Positions 27,807-37,632 of a stretch of 64,000 bases of DNA are shown piece by piece. Position 1 is the first letter of the stretch. Each line of letters begins with the position of its first letter. Under the pieces are notes generated by a model. That model was not told where the DNA came from and did not search any database. It worked only from the letters and a program-made list of their open reading frames with translations. The position numbers were made by a program, and so were the translations under genes. The DNA is from Ruegeria sp. R13_0 (lineage in GTDB: Bacteria; Pseudomonadota; Alphaproteobacteria; Rhodobacterales; Rhodobacteraceae): contig NZ_JAGHRB010000012.1 in assembly GCF_017743995.1 (NCBI RefSeq), positions 62,001-126,000 on the forward strand. The letters are read 5' to 3'.

Positions 27807-27895
27807 CAAAACCGCCGGGGGCGCGCCACGTGGCCCCGGCTTAGCAAACCCAAAGCGGAAATTTTCGGCCGTCGCGGGTGACAAGGAACCTTAAT

Positions 27896-29827
27896 ATGTC
27901 CCTCGACAGTATTACTGAAACGATTGCACATTTTGTTGGAACTTTTGAGCTGACAATCGAACAAGGACGATTGAGAGACCAGTATGAAGAGTTCACCGCG
28001 CTACGGCGGAAAGTCGAACTTGAAGATCTGTCAGACCCCACGAGAATTGAGGTCAAGGCCACGTTGAAGGCCGATCCGGGCAACTATGCCCCAATCCCTT
28101 TCAAATTCAACACACCCCCGGCCGAGCTGCCGCCGCCACCCCCGGCAAACGGCCCGATCTATGAGACAAGCATTTTCCTCGACCCACCAGAGGGTCCTTC
28201 TGAGGCGGTACGCGAGGCGGCATTGGGTCCGTCGGAAGCACCGCCTTTGATGCTGTTCCAGTTTCAGAACGAACTGATTGGATCAGCAGTCACCTACACC
28301 TTCCAGACCCTGTTCCTGCGCGACAATGACGTCGTCGGAGAAGGGGAATTCCGCGATGTCGACGCCCTGATCAGTGCAGGGCAAGACATGCTCGAGGCCG
28401 CGCTGACTTTCCATGCAGTCGCTGCGCCGTCCTTTGCGTTGGCCGACTATGCTTCGCTTGAACTGCTCTCTGAGATTGCCGAGCAGATCGTGAACCCGAT
28501 GAACTCCGACATCGAAGGTGTCACGGTTCACCAGTTCCACGGCGAAGACGCCGTTGGTGTGATCATAAACGGCGAAAAGGTTGAAGAGGCCCTGGAATGG
28601 GACGACCTGCTTCCGGCCTATCACCAACCAGATGAGGAAGCCGACACCCCAGATATGCTGCCCACAGAATGGGACCGCTCGGATGATGAAGACTTTGCCG
28701 ACGGCCATATGGTCATCGCGGGCGGCAATCTTGCGGTCAACGAAGTGGCGGCAACGATTGCATGGATTGATGCGCCCTACATAGCCGTAGGCGGCAAGGC
28801 GATGGATTTGACCGTGATCAGCCAGGTCGCTGTGATTTCCGACTGGGACCAGATCGAACAAGGCGGGAGCAGCGGAACCAAGGTGGTGCAGTCAGCCTCG
28901 GTCGGCGTTGAGGCGAAAGCCGCCTATTGGCTGAACCAGGCTGAGGGGGCCGAAGGACAACCCGCCTTTGCCTCGGTCGATTGGATCAGTGGCGATCTGG
29001 TCGTTGCGAATTTCATCAAGCAAGAGATCGACGCCACGGATATCGACCACATCCAGGCCGAAATCTCGGCCAGCACGACGCTTTATGCGATGGGTGACAA
29101 CCAGATGGTCAACGTCACCGAGATTATCCAGCTGGGCAGCTACTATGATGTGATCATGATCGGCGGCAACATGATATCCGTCGATATGCTGTTCCAAACC
29201 AACGTGTTGATGGATGACGATATCGTATCGGGCGGCTCGATCTCGGCGCAGGGTGATGAAAACCTTGTCATGAACGAGGCCTCGGTTTCGAAAACGGGCG
29301 AGGACAGCCACAAGGAGCTGCACCAGGATATGGCCAATGCCATGGCGCTGGGTGAAGCGGATATGGACGCGCTTGAGGACGCCCTGCTTAACGATCCCAT
29401 GTTCGCAGGGATGGAGCAGATCCGTGCCCTGAAAATCGAAGGCGATCTGCTGCAGGTCAACATCATGGAACAGGTCACCATGCTGCTGGATCAGGATGAT
29501 GTGCACGTGTCTGGGCCCAAGGCCGCCGAGACGGAGATCATCGCGGGTAGCAATGCCCTGCTGAATGCGGCAAATGTTGCCAAGGCCGGGATCGACTCGG
29601 TGGTGATGGCGGCTGAGGAGACCTATTCGGATCTGCTTCTGCATCAGGCGAGCCTGTATGATGTACCTGATCAGGGCGACATTTCTGAGCTGACGAATGA
29701 TGCCATCGCCGTGTTGATGGAAGAGGCCAACAGCGAGCTGGCCAAGATCCACGAAACCGTCGCCAAACAAACAGCCCCGACCGAGATGGCGGGCGCTGAC
29801 GACGGCCTGCAGACCATGCTGGCCTGA
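27896..29827 (+). CDS. acidic repetitive protein, putative second type I secretion substrate or partner
   Basis: 643 aa without signal peptide. The N-terminal ~60 residues are helical (H-F-V-G-T-F-E-L-T-I-E-Q-G-R-L-R-D), followed by a Pro-rich linker near 70-88. Residues ~270-560 contain irregular beta repeats with shared spacing: V-I-S-Q-V-A-V-I-S-D-W-D, F-I-K-Q-E-I-D-A-T-D-I-D, L-F-Q-T-N-V-L-M-D-D-D, I-M-E-Q-V-T-M-L-L-D-Q-D-D. The protein is very acidic. AAGGA lies 8 bases before ATG 27896. It resembles roseobacter proteins annotated loosely as type I secretion proteins; a passenger or coat partner of the glycine-rich protein is my inference. Confidence 0.72.
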   Translation: MSLDSITETIAHFVGTFELTIEQGRLRDQYEEFTALRRKVELEDLSDPTRIEVKATLKADPGNYAPIPFKFNTPPAELPPPPPANGPIYETSIFLDPPEGPSEAVREAALGPSEAPPLMLFQFQNELIGSAVTYTFQTLFLRDNDVVGEGEFRDVDALISAGQDMLEAALTFHAVAAPSFALADYASLELLSEIAEQIVNPMNSDIEGVTVHQFHGEDAVGVIINGEKVEEALEWDDLLPAYHQPDEEADTPDMLPTEWDRSDDEDFADGHMVIAGGNLAVNEVAATIAWIDAPYIAVGGKAMDLTVISQVAVISDWDQIEQGGSSGTKVVQSASVGVEAKAAYWLNQAEGAEGQPAFASVDWISGDLVVANFIKQEIDATDIDHIQAEISASTTLYAMGDNQMVNVTEIIQLGSYYDVIMIGGNMISVDMLFQTNVLMDDDIVSGGSISAQGDENLVMNEASVSKTGEDSHKELHQDMANAMALGEADMDALEDALLNDPMFAGMEQIRALKIEGDLLQVNIMEQVTMLLDQDDVHVSGPKAAETEIIAGSNALLNAANVAKAGIDSVVMAAEETYSDLLLHQASLYDVPDQGDISELTNDAIAVLMEEANSELAKIHETVAKQTAPTEMAGADDGLQTMLA

Positions 29828-29865
29828 TTTCCTGTAATTATAGCGAGTGACCGGAAGGTTAGTTT

Positions 29866-32082
29866 ATGTCGATTGTGTTTTCGTCGCGCCGCACCATCTG
29901 TTCCAGCCCTTTGGATCGAAATGGCGGCGTTGCCGTGTCCGAGGCGCCGCGTACCGAAAAGGGATCGAATGCGCCGCAAGAACCCAAAAAGTCAGCCCTG
30001 CTTCTGCTGCATGATGCGCTGCGCGTCGATACGCCTGACGCGTCGCGGGGCAAGGAGCAAATGGCAGCTAAGCCTAGTTCTGCAGAACCGAAGAACACTC
30101 ACCGCGCCGATCCTCCCCTTCGGCGCGAACAGCCGTACCCTTCGCAAGATACGACTCCTGAAGGTGGCGGCGCTGGGGTGGCCAAAGCCGAGGCCTCTGA
30201 TCCTGTTGACACCAACATACCCAAAGCGCGTAAGACCCCCTCTGCGCGCACAGATGGTGGGGATCGCATAGGCACTACGATTGAGGCCAAGGCAAACGAG
30301 CCGTTGCCGCCGACCAAGTCCGGCGGTGGTGACGGCAATGGGCCACCCCACACCTTTCACAAGCGAACCCCGCCCGAGGATTTCCGGCGCACGTTGCGGG
30401 TTTCGATGCGCGCGATCTACCGTAATCTGGTGTTCGTTCTGGTGCTGACTTGTGCCACCAATATTTTGATCCTAGCTATTCCGATCTACCTTTTTCAGAT
30501 CAGCGACCGGGTCCTGACCAGCCGGTCTCTGGACACGCTGATCATGCTGACCACGATCGTTGCCGGAGCGGTTATCTTTCAGGCGGCATTTGATGCGGTC
30601 CGTCGGTTCATGCTGATGCGCACGGCGGTCGAAGTGGCGGCGCGGCTGGGCGCTCCGGTGCTGAGCGCTGCGGCCCATGCCTCATTGCACGGTAATGGTC
30701 GCGAGTATCAGACCCTTGGGGATCTGCAGCAGGTGCGCGGTTTCTTGGTCTCGGGTACGCTGATCTCGTTCCTGGATGTGCCCTTTGCTCCGCTTTTCAT
30801 CCTGATGATCTTTCTGGTGCATCCGCAGCTTGGAATGATCGTGGTCGTGACGGCCCTGTTGCTGATGACAATTGCCCTGATCAACCAGAAAACGACCGCG
30901 AAACCGTTTGCCGAAGCGAATAAGGCCCAGTCCATGGCGAACCAGCATCTGGATTCGATGTCGCGCAACAGCCAGATCATCAACGCGCTGGCGATGATCA
31001 CCGAGGCGGTGCGGATCTGGGGCCGCGACACCGCGCAATCGCTGACATGGCAGGTGCGTGCGCAGGATCGCAATGTGATCTTCGCGGCTATTTCGCGGGC
31101 CGTGCGTCTGCTGACCCAGATCGCCATCTTGGGGTGGGGGGCGTTTCTGGCCCTGCAAGGTGAGATCACCGGCGGCATGGTCATCGCAGCCTCGATCATC
31201 GCCGGGCGTGCCTTTGCACCGATTGAAGGCTCGATTGAGGGGTGGAACGGCTTCCTTCTGACCCGCGGAGCCTATGGGCGGATCAATGCGCTCCTGTCCA
31301 ATTCCGCGCTTCAGTTCGAAAAACTGCGCCTGCCGCGTCCCGAAGGCAGGCTGGATGTCGAACGTCTTCTCTATGTGCCCGGAGGGACCAAACGCGTCGT
31401 GCTGAACGGGATCACCTTTGCGCTCAATCCGGGTGAGACGCTGGCGATCATCGGCAATTCCGGCGCGGGCAAGACGACGCTTGGTAAGACGCTTGTGGGC
31501 TCGATCCTGCCGACCTCGGGCAGTGTGCGGCTGGACCTGATGGATATCCGCAACTGGGACCCGCGCCAGTTTGGTGAAAGCATCGGCTACCTGCCGCAGG
31601 ACGTGCAGCTGTTCCCCGGCACCATCAAGGACAATATCGGCCGGATGCGAGAGGACGCGACCGACGAACAAATCCACGACGCTGCCGTTCTGGCCGATGT
31701 CCACAACATGATCGCAACCTTGCCGCAGGGCTATGAAACCGTTGTCGCCGCTGACGGATCGCCCCTGTCGGGTGGGCAGAAACAGCGTATTGCGCTGGCG
31801 CGCGCCTTCTTTGGTAACCCACGTCTGGTGGTGTTGGATGAGCCGAACTCGAACCTCGACGTGGCGGGGGATCAGGCGCTGGCGCGGGCGATAGCGCAGG
31901 CCAAGGACAGCAAGATCACAGTCGTTGTGATTACGCAAAAGCCGACACTTCTGAATGTGGTGGACAAGATCATGCTGCTGACCGATGGGCGCGTCGCCTT
32001 GTTCGGCCAGCGTGAACAGGTGCTGCAGCAACTGAATGCGCCACGCAAACAACCCGGCATTGAAGGCCAGCAGGGGGGCTGA
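29866..32082 (+). CDS. type I secretion ABC transporter (PrtD/HlyB type) with long N-terminal extension
   Basis: 738 aa. Residues 1-~180 are low-complexity, charged and Pro/Ser/Gly-rich with no C39 peptidase. The membrane domain starts near residue 186 (N-L-V-F-V-L-V-L-T-C-A-T-N). The ATPase has Walker A GNSGAGKTT at 530-538, signature LSGGQKQR at 634-641 and Walker B V-V-L-D-E-P-N-S-N-L-D. PrtD homologues are usually ~570-600 aa, so the extension is unusual. GGAAGG precedes ATG 29866. It exports unfolded proteins across both membranes together with HlyD and a TolC encoded elsewhere. Confidence 0.93.
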   Translation: MSIVFSSRRTICSSPLDRNGGVAVSEAPRTEKGSNAPQEPKKSALLLLHDALRVDTPDASRGKEQMAAKPSSAEPKNTHRADPPLRREQPYPSQDTTPEGGGAGVAKAEASDPVDTNIPKARKTPSARTDGGDRIGTTIEAKANEPLPPTKSGGGDGNGPPHTFHKRTPPEDFRRTLRVSMRAIYRNLVFVLVLTCATNILILAIPIYLFQISDRVLTSRSLDTLIMLTTIVAGAVIFQAAFDAVRRFMLMRTAVEVAARLGAPVLSAAAHASLHGNGREYQTLGDLQQVRGFLVSGTLISFLDVPFAPLFILMIFLVHPQLGMIVVVTALLLMTIALINQKTTAKPFAEANKAQSMANQHLDSMSRNSQIINALAMITEAVRIWGRDTAQSLTWQVRAQDRNVIFAAISRAVRLLTQIAILGWGAFLALQGEITGGMVIAASIIAGRAFAPIEGSIEGWNGFLLTRGAYGRINALLSNSALQFEKLRLPRPEGRLDVERLLYVPGGTKRVVLNGITFALNPGETLAIIGNSGAGKTTLGKTLVGSILPTSGSVRLDLMDIRNWDPRQFGESIGYLPQDVQLFPGTIKDNIGRMREDATDEQIHDAAVLADVHNMIATLPQGYETVVAADGSPLSGGQKQRIALARAFFGNPRLVVLDEPNSNLDVAGDQALARAIAQAKDSKITVVVITQKPTLLNVVDKIMLLTDGRVALFGQREQVLQQLNAPRKQPGIEGQQGG

Positions 32083-32084
32083 TC

Positions 32085-33437
32085 ATGAACGATATCGTAC
32101 CCGTCAACACGTCTCCGTCCGAGCCGACCGTCTGGTATGCCGAGGTTCCGCGCTCGATCAACCGTCTGATCGTGGTGGGGTTCGTGATGCTTGTCGTATG
32201 CTTCGGCGGCTTCGGCGTCTGGGCTTTCAGCGCGCCACTGGCGGCAGCCGTCATCGCGCAGGGCAGCTTTGTTGCCACCGGCCGCAACAAGATCGTTCAG
32301 CACCTTGAGGGGGGGATTATCGAGGATATCAAAGTCTCGGAAGGTGAGGCCGTGCAGGCCGGTCAGGTACTGATGACGCTGGATCAGACCTCGGCCGAGG
32401 CCAATGAGAGAGAGCTGTTCATTCGCAAGATCCGCCTGCAAGCCATGACCGAGCGGTTGCTGGCAGAATATGGCGAGCGCGAAAAGCTCAACTTCTCCCC
32501 CGACCTGATCGAGGCGTCAAATGATGTTGAGGTGATGACGATCCTCGATGGCCAACGGCTCAGCTTTGATGTCTCGCGCAAAACGCTGCTGAACGATGTC
32601 GCGCTTCTGGCCCGCAACATGGAGGCCCTGAAAATCCGCGCCAGCGGGTTTGAGGCTCAGTTGAAAAGCATGCAGAGACGCTCGGAGATCTTGCAAGAAG
32701 AGTTCGAGACAAAGGAAGCCTTGTTCGAAAAAGGGTTGGTGCGCAAAGGCGATCTCAACACGATCCGCCGCGTTCAGGCCGAAGCCGATGGTCAGCAGGC
32801 GCGTTTGCAGGCCGAAGCCGCCGAGATCAACCAGATGCTGTTGAAATACGAAGAACAGATATCCCGCACCCGTTCAGCCTATCGCGAGGCCGCGTTGGAT
32901 GAGTTGGGTGTGATCGAAGCCGACCTTGAAAGTGTGCGCGAGAAATCCCGACAGGCCCGCAGCGTTCTGGCTCGCGCGGTCGTGCGTGCGCCCGTCACCG
33001 GAACCGTTGTTCGCCTGCACTACCACACACCCGGCGGCGTGATCGAAACCGGCGAACCCATAGCCGAGATCCTGCCCGCAGACGCCCCACTGATCATCGA
33101 GGCCCAGATACCCCGCACCGAGATCGACAGCGTCGTCACCGGACAGGACGCGACCGTGCGCCTGATTGCGCTCAATCAGCGCACAACCCCGGTTCTGAGC
33201 GGGCAGGTCTTCTATGTCTCAGCCGACGCGCTGGTCGAGGACTCCCAGGGCGTCCCGCAAGAGGTCTATTTGGCGCGCATCTCTCTAACACCTGAAGAGC
33301 TAAAACGTGTCAGGGGGTTTGTACCCACTCCGGGCATGCCGGCCGAGATCATGATCCAGACCGAAGAACGCACTTTTGCCGCCTATATCGCCAAACCAGT
33401 CTCAGACAGCATGTCTCGGGCATTTCGCGAGCAATAG
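32085..33437 (+). CDS. HlyD family type I secretion adaptor (PrtE type)
   Basis: 450 aa. It has a short cytoplasmic tail and one membrane helix (~24-45; V-G-F-V-M-L-V-V-C-F-G-G-F-G-V-W). A lipoyl/barrel half (I-V-Q-H-L-E-G-G-I-I-E-D-I, the classic HlyD motif) leads into a long coiled coil (~100-270) and a second barrel half (V-R-A-P-V-T-G-T-V-V-R-L). It bridges the ABC transporter to TolC in the periplasm. It starts 2 bases after the transporter's stop, so they form one unit. Confidence 0.94.
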   Translation: MNDIVPVNTSPSEPTVWYAEVPRSINRLIVVGFVMLVVCFGGFGVWAFSAPLAAAVIAQGSFVATGRNKIVQHLEGGIIEDIKVSEGEAVQAGQVLMTLDQTSAEANERELFIRKIRLQAMTERLLAEYGEREKLNFSPDLIEASNDVEVMTILDGQRLSFDVSRKTLLNDVALLARNMEALKIRASGFEAQLKSMQRRSEILQEEFETKEALFEKGLVRKGDLNTIRRVQAEADGQQARLQAEAAEINQMLLKYEEQISRTRSAYREAALDELGVIEADLESVREKSRQARSVLARAVVRAPVTGTVVRLHYHTPGGVIETGEPIAEILPADAPLIIEAQIPRTEIDSVVTGQDATVRLIALNQRTTPVLSGQVFYVSADALVEDSQGVPQEVYLARISLTPEELKRVRGFVPTPGMPAEIMIQTEERTFAAYIAKPVSDSMSRAFREQ

Positions 33438-33510
33438 TTTGATTTGGCTACACCAACCCGTCGTCGCATGCTAATCCTCGCATGTGTAGGCAAAATGGGG
33501 GGCGGTGTAA

Positions 33511-33888
33511 ATGCCACTAACAGTGAAGGACATGATGGAGGCGGCCAATGCGGTGGTCGCGCGCATCGAAGTGGATCAGGCCAAGGCGCTGATCGAGGGC
33601 GGAGCGCTTCTGCTGGATGTCCGCGACATGGTCGAGCTTCAGCAGTCGGGTCGCGCAACCGGCGCGCATCACATCCCACGCGGCATGCTTGAGTTCCGTG
33701 CCGATGAAACGCTGAAATCCCATGACCCCGAGCTGCGGAAAGACCGGGCCATTATCCTCTATTGCGCCGCCGGAGGGCGCGCGGGGCTGGCAGGGAAGCT
33801 CCTCAAGGATATGGGCTATGACGAGGTCTACAACCTTGGCGGCCTCGCGGATTGGGTCAATGGCGGCGGCGAGACTACGCCCGCCTAA
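33511..33888 (+). CDS. rhodanese-like sulfurtransferase domain protein
   Basis: 125 aa single rhodanese domain. L-L-L-D-V-R-D precedes the P-loop-like catalytic loop Y-C-A-A-G-G-R-A with active Cys85. L-G-G-L-A-D-W closes the domain. It transfers sulfane sulfur to thiophilic acceptors; the physiological partner is unknown. It lies 73 bases downstream of hlyD on the same strand, but there is no functional link to secretion that I can see. Confidence 0.9.
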   Translation: MPLTVKDMMEAANAVVARIEVDQAKALIEGGALLLDVRDMVELQQSGRATGAHHIPRGMLEFRADETLKSHDPELRKDRAIILYCAAGGRAGLAGKLLKDMGYDEVYNLGGLADWVNGGGETTPA

Positions 33889-33897
33889 AGGCGCAGG

Positions 33898-34656
33898 TTA
33901 TGCGTTCAGGAAGGCCCGGACGGCGGCTTCAAATTCTCGGGGTTTTTCGGCATGCAGCCAATGCCCGGCCCCGGGGATTTTGGCAAAGCGCGCGGCGGGA
34001 AAGAGGGTTTTGATCTTGTCGCGGTGTTCGGGCAGAACATAGTCGGAATTGGCGCCGGCCAGAAACAGCGCTGGGCCACCCCAATGGGCGTCTATTTCTG
34101 GGAACCCCATGATCTTGGGCATCTCGGACGCCAGAGCATCAAGGTTTAAAAGCCAGCGTTTCCCCTCGATATCCAACGATTGGGTAAAGAAGCTCTGCAA
34201 AGCCGGGTCAACCCCTTGCTCTGCCAGCTGCTCCGCCGCGTCCGACCGGCGCGTGACCCGCGAAAAATCGACCGCGCGCATCGCCTCGATGAACTGGATC
34301 TGGCTATGGCCGTAGGTCACCGGCGCAATATCGGCGACCGCCAGTTTGCGGACCAGACCTCCATGCTGCAAAGCCAGCATCATGGCCGCCTTGCCCCCCA
34401 TCGAATGCCCCACCACATCGGCTGATCCGCCAAGGCCCTCGATCACTTCCGCCAGATCGGACGCGAGATCGGGATAGTCGTGCTCCTCACTCCACAGGCT
34501 CTGCGAGTGGTTGCGCATGTCGACGGCAATCACCTGCCGCTCGTCGGAAAGTCGCCGCGCGATGACGCCCCAGTTGCGAGCCGAGCCATAAAGCCCGTGC
34601 GCAATCAACAGGGGAGGGGTGTCCGTCGGGTCGCCATGGATGATCGTATTCAGCAT
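33898..34656 (-). CDS. alpha/beta hydrolase (YbfF-like esterase)
   Basis: 252 aa from ATG 34656. The oxyanion region L-I-A-H-G-L-Y-G-S-A-R-N-W-G is followed by the nucleophile elbow GHSMGG with Ser85, an Asp in G-A-N-S-D-Y-V and the His in G-A-G-H-W-L-H. This pattern fits YbfF/acyl esterases of broad specificity. An in-frame earlier start would add 14 residues that do not fit the family. It converges on the rhodanese gene with a 9-base gap. Confidence 0.9.
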   Translation of the reverse strand: MLNTIIHGDPTDTPPLLIAHGLYGSARNWGVIARRLSDERQVIAVDMRNHSQSLWSEEHDYPDLASDLAEVIEGLGGSADVVGHSMGGKAAMMLALQHGGLVRKLAVADIAPVTYGHSQIQFIEAMRAVDFSRVTRRSDAAEQLAEQGVDPALQSFFTQSLDIEGKRWLLNLDALASEMPKIMGFPEIDAHWGGPALFLAGANSDYVLPEHRDKIKTLFPAARFAKIPGAGHWLHAEKPREFEAAVRAFLNA

Positions 34657-34745
34657 AGTCTTGTGATACGCGCGACTGCACCGAACAACCAGCCCCATTG
34701 TCGCCCCTTCGCAGGGCGGTTAAGTTGTCCCGTCAGGAGGCGCAG

Positions 34746-35120
34746 ATGACTCAGGAAACAGATATCCAGACCCAGATCGCGCAGACCATTCAGTTGCTGC
34801 GCAAGAAACTGGGGGTCAAGGACAAGACGCTGATCGCCTCGGTGCGCCGCGCCAAGCGACGCTTGCCGCGCAATGTCTACAAGCAGGCCATGGTGTTGGC
34901 GCAAGCCGAACCGATGGCAGAACATCCGAAACTGCGTCTGGTTCTGGACGGGCCAAAGCTTGAGAAAGCCTCGGATGAGGTGCAGAGCCATCTGAACGCT
35001 ATCAATTTGGCGGACCGTCGATTGGGATGGTTTCTGAGCTTTCTGGGCTCAGTCGCGTTGGGCCTGATCGCTTTGGCAGCAGTGGCGATGATTGTGTTGC
35101 GCTGGCGCGGGTTCATCTGA
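34746..35120 (+). CDS. hypothetical protein with C-terminal membrane anchor
   Basis: 124 aa. The N-terminal ~90 residues are basic and helical (L-L-R-K-K-L-G-V, S-V-R-R-A-K-R-R-L-P). One membrane helix is at ~95-118 (G-W-F-L-S-F-L-G-S-V-A-L-G-L-I). AGGAGG at 34735-34740, 5 bases before ATG 34746, fixes the start. It is of a type common in roseobacters; no function can be given. A strong bidirectional terminator follows. Confidence 0.8.
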   Translation: MTQETDIQTQIAQTIQLLRKKLGVKDKTLIASVRRAKRRLPRNVYKQAMVLAQAEPMAEHPKLRLVLDGPKLEKASDEVQSHLNAINLADRRLGWFLSFLGSVALGLIALAAVAMIVLRWRGFI

Positions 35121-35140
35121 CCCAAACGTGACTTCAACGA

Positions 35141-35174
35141 AAAACGGCGCCATCTCTGGCGCCGTTTTCTTTTT
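35141..35174. terminator. bidirectional terminator between the anchor-protein gene and glyA
   Basis: AAAACGGCGCCA (35141-35152) and TGGCGCCGTTTT (35157-35168) form a perfect 12-bp stem around TCTC, followed by CTTTTT on the plus strand. The A-rich left flank gives a T-tract on the minus strand as well. Confidence 0.92.
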
Positions 35175-35190
35175 GGGTTTCCGAGAAAAA

Positions 35191-36486
35191 TCAGAGGTTC
35201 GGATAGATAGGGAAACGGGCGCAGAGGTCGGCGACTTCGGCTTTGACCTTGGCCTCGACCTCGGCATTGCCGTCCTCGCCATTGGCGGCGAGGCCGTCGA
35301 CCACTTCGATGATCCAATCCGCGATCTGGCGGAACTCGACCTCGCCAAAGCCGCGCGTAGTGCCGGCGGGCGAGCCCAGACGGATGCCCGAGGTGATGGT
35401 CGGCTTCTCAGGGTCAAACGGCACGCCGTTCTTGTTGCAGGTGATATGCGCGCGGCCCAAGGCCTTCTCGGTCGCGTTGCCCTTCACGCCTTTGGGACGC
35501 AGGTCGACCAGCACCACATGGGTGTCGGTGCCATGGGTCACCGTGTCCAAACCGCCCTTGATCAGCTGATCCGACAGCGCCTGTGCGTTGGTGATGACTT
35601 GGCTGATATAGGTCTTGAATTCGGGACGCAGAGCCTCGCCGAAGGCAACCGCCTTGCCTGCGATGACATGCATCAGCGGGCCACCCTGAATGCCGGGGAA
35701 GATCGCCGAATTCACTTTCTTAGCGATATCTTCATCATTGGTCAGGATCATACCCCCACGAGGACCGCGCAGGGTCTTGTGGGTTGTCGTGGTCGCCACA
35801 TGCGCGTGCGGGAAGGGGCTGGGATGCTCGCCTGCGGCCACCAGACCGGCGAAATGCGCCATGTCCACGTGCAGGTAGGCGCCGACCATGTCGGCGATCT
35901 CGCGCATGCGGGCAAAGTCGATCTGACGCGGGATGGCCGAGCCGCCTGCGATGATCAGCTTGGGCTGGTGTTCTTTCGCCAGCGCCTCGACCTGATCGTA
36001 GTCGAGCATGTTGTCTTCTTTGCGGACGCCGTATTGCACGGCGTTGAACCACTTGCCCGACTGGTTCGGGCGCGCGCCGTGGGTCAGGTGACCACCGGCG
36101 TCGAGGCTCATGCCCAGAATGGTGTCGCCTGGCTGGATCAGCGCCTGGAACACGCCTTGGTTGGCCTGGCTGCCCGAGTTCGGCTGCACATTGGCAAAGC
36201 CGCAACCAAACAGCTCTTTCGCGCGGTCGATGGCCAGATTCTCGGCAATGTCGACGAACTGGCAGCCGCCATAGTAGCGACGGCCGGGATAGCCTTCGGC
36301 GTATTTGTTGGTCATCACCGAGCCCTGCGCCTCCATCACGGCGGCAGAGACGATGTTTTCCGACGCGATCAGCTCGATCTCGTCGCGCTGACGGCCCAGC
36401 TCGGACGTGATCGAGCCAAATAGCTCAGGATCACGGTCCGACAAAGACTGGGTGAAAAAACCGGTGTCACGGAGATTGGCGTTCAT
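35191..36486 (-). CDS. glyA: serine hydroxymethyltransferase
   Basis: 431 aa PLP enzyme interconverting serine and glycine with tetrahydrofolate; the main source of one-carbon units. Features are [10 protein letters not shown] near residue 37, G-C-Q-F-V-D, G-H-L-T-H-G, and the PLP lysine in [14 protein letters not shown]. Length is typical. A perfect terminator lies just past its stop. Secure. Confidence 0.98.
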   Translation of the reverse strand: MNANLRDTGFFTQSLSDRDPELFGSITSELGRQRDEIELIASENIVSAAVMEAQGSVMTNKYAEGYPGRRYYGGCQFVDIAENLAIDRAKELFGCGFANVQPNSGSQANQGVFQALIQPGDTILGMSLDAGGHLTHGARPNQSGKWFNAVQYGVRKEDNMLDYDQVEALAKEHQPKLIIAGGSAIPRQIDFARMREIADMVGAYLHVDMAHFAGLVAAGEHPSPFPHAHVATTTTHKTLRGPRGGMILTNDEDIAKKVNSAIFPGIQGGPLMHVIAGKAVAFGEALRPEFKTYISQVITNAQALSDQLIKGGLDTVTHGTDTHVVLVDLRPKGVKGNATEKALGRAHITCNKNGVPFDPEKPTITSGIRLGSPAGTTRGFGEVEFRQIADWIIEVVDGLAANGEDGNAEVEAKVKAEVADLCARFPIYPNL

Positions 36487-36653
36487 GATAGCTCCACATG
36501 TCTGGGGTATTGCTTGCGGATTTCCTATCGGAAACCCTGCCGAGGCAACAGCTTTAAAGCGACGAATTGCACCGCGTGGGCGTCAACTCTGGCCTATTGG
36601 GGAAAGGTATGTTTGTTTCGGAACCAAATGTGCAGCACCGGAAACCGGAAAAA

Positions 36654-37415
36654 ATGAAAAAGAGAATCGCTTTTCTCGCAAGCGAGGCTGATGTCGCGCA
36701 ATCAGCCCGCGAGGTCCTGGTTGCCAAATACGGAAACGCCGCGCCACGCGATGCGGATGTGGTGGTGGCGCTGGGTGGCGATGGGTTCATGCTGCGCACG
36801 CTCAAGAATATGCAGCACCTCGATGCGCCGGTATACGGGATGAACCGGGGAACCATCGGGTTCCTGATGAACACCTATTCTGATACCGATCTCTTGGAAC
36901 GTCTCGATGATGCCGAGGTTGAGGTCATCAATCCTCTGGCCATGCGCGCCATGGATCAATCCGGGAAACTGCATGAAGCGCTGGCGATTAACGAAGTGTC
37001 ACTGTTGCGCGCAGGTCCGCAAGCGGCGCGTCTGAAGATCAGCGTCGATGGCCGCGAAAGGATGGGAGAGCTTGTCTGTGACGGCGCGCTTCTGTCTACG
37101 CCTGCGGGATCGACAGCGTATAACTACTCGGCCCATGGTCCGATTTTGCCGATCGGGGCGGATGTGTTGGCCCTCACCGCGATTGCTGCATTTCGACCCC
37201 GTCGGTGGCGCGGAGCCTTGCTGCCCAAAACCGCGAAAGTTCGCCTAGATGTTCTGGATGCAGACAAGCGCCCGGTGATGGCCGATGCCGATTCTATTTC
37301 CTTTCCTGACATTGATTGGGTCGAAATCTGCTCGGAATCCGAAATCACCCATCGTATTCTGTTCGACCCCGGACATGGCCTTGAAGAACGTCTGATTTCC
37401 GAACAATTCACTTAG
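36654..37415 (+). CDS. nadK: NAD kinase
   Basis: 253 aa from ATG 36654. GGDGF at 41-45 is the family signature, followed by Y-G-M-N-R-G-T-I-G-F-L-M-N and, later, S-T-P-A-G-S-T-A-Y-N-Y-S. It phosphorylates NAD to NADP with ATP or polyphosphate. The start MKKRIAFLAS fits Rhodobacter homologues; an upstream in-frame ATG at 36609 would add a poorly conserved leader. It is divergent from glyA, so the 167-bp gap probably holds both promoters. Confidence 0.95.
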   Translation: MKKRIAFLASEADVAQSAREVLVAKYGNAAPRDADVVVALGGDGFMLRTLKNMQHLDAPVYGMNRGTIGFLMNTYSDTDLLERLDDAEVEVINPLAMRAMDQSGKLHEALAINEVSLLRAGPQAARLKISVDGRERMGELVCDGALLSTPAGSTAYNYSAHGPILPIGADVLALTAIAAFRPRRWRGALLPKTAKVRLDVLDADKRPVMADADSISFPDIDWVEICSESEITHRILFDPGHGLEERLISEQFT

Positions 37416-37632
37416 AATTTCGTCAGTTTTGGAAATTAATTTTGCCTTGTGTGAACAAGTTCACATGCGGGTGAGCGTAGGACAGATATTGTGATCTTGC
37501 CTGGAGAACACGCTTAGGTGGGAGTGAGTGGCCACCAAACAGCGTTTTCGACATACTTGCGCATTTTTTGCGCTGGCGAGGGTGGGTGGTGCCACGCTCG
37601 TTATCTGAAATCCAGGCATATTTAAGCAAGCG

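Noticed and set aside
23240..33437. genomic island inserted at the tRNA-Leu gene
   Set aside because: No integrase or second copy of the tRNA 3' end was seen, and codon use of the secretion genes resembles that of the neighbours.
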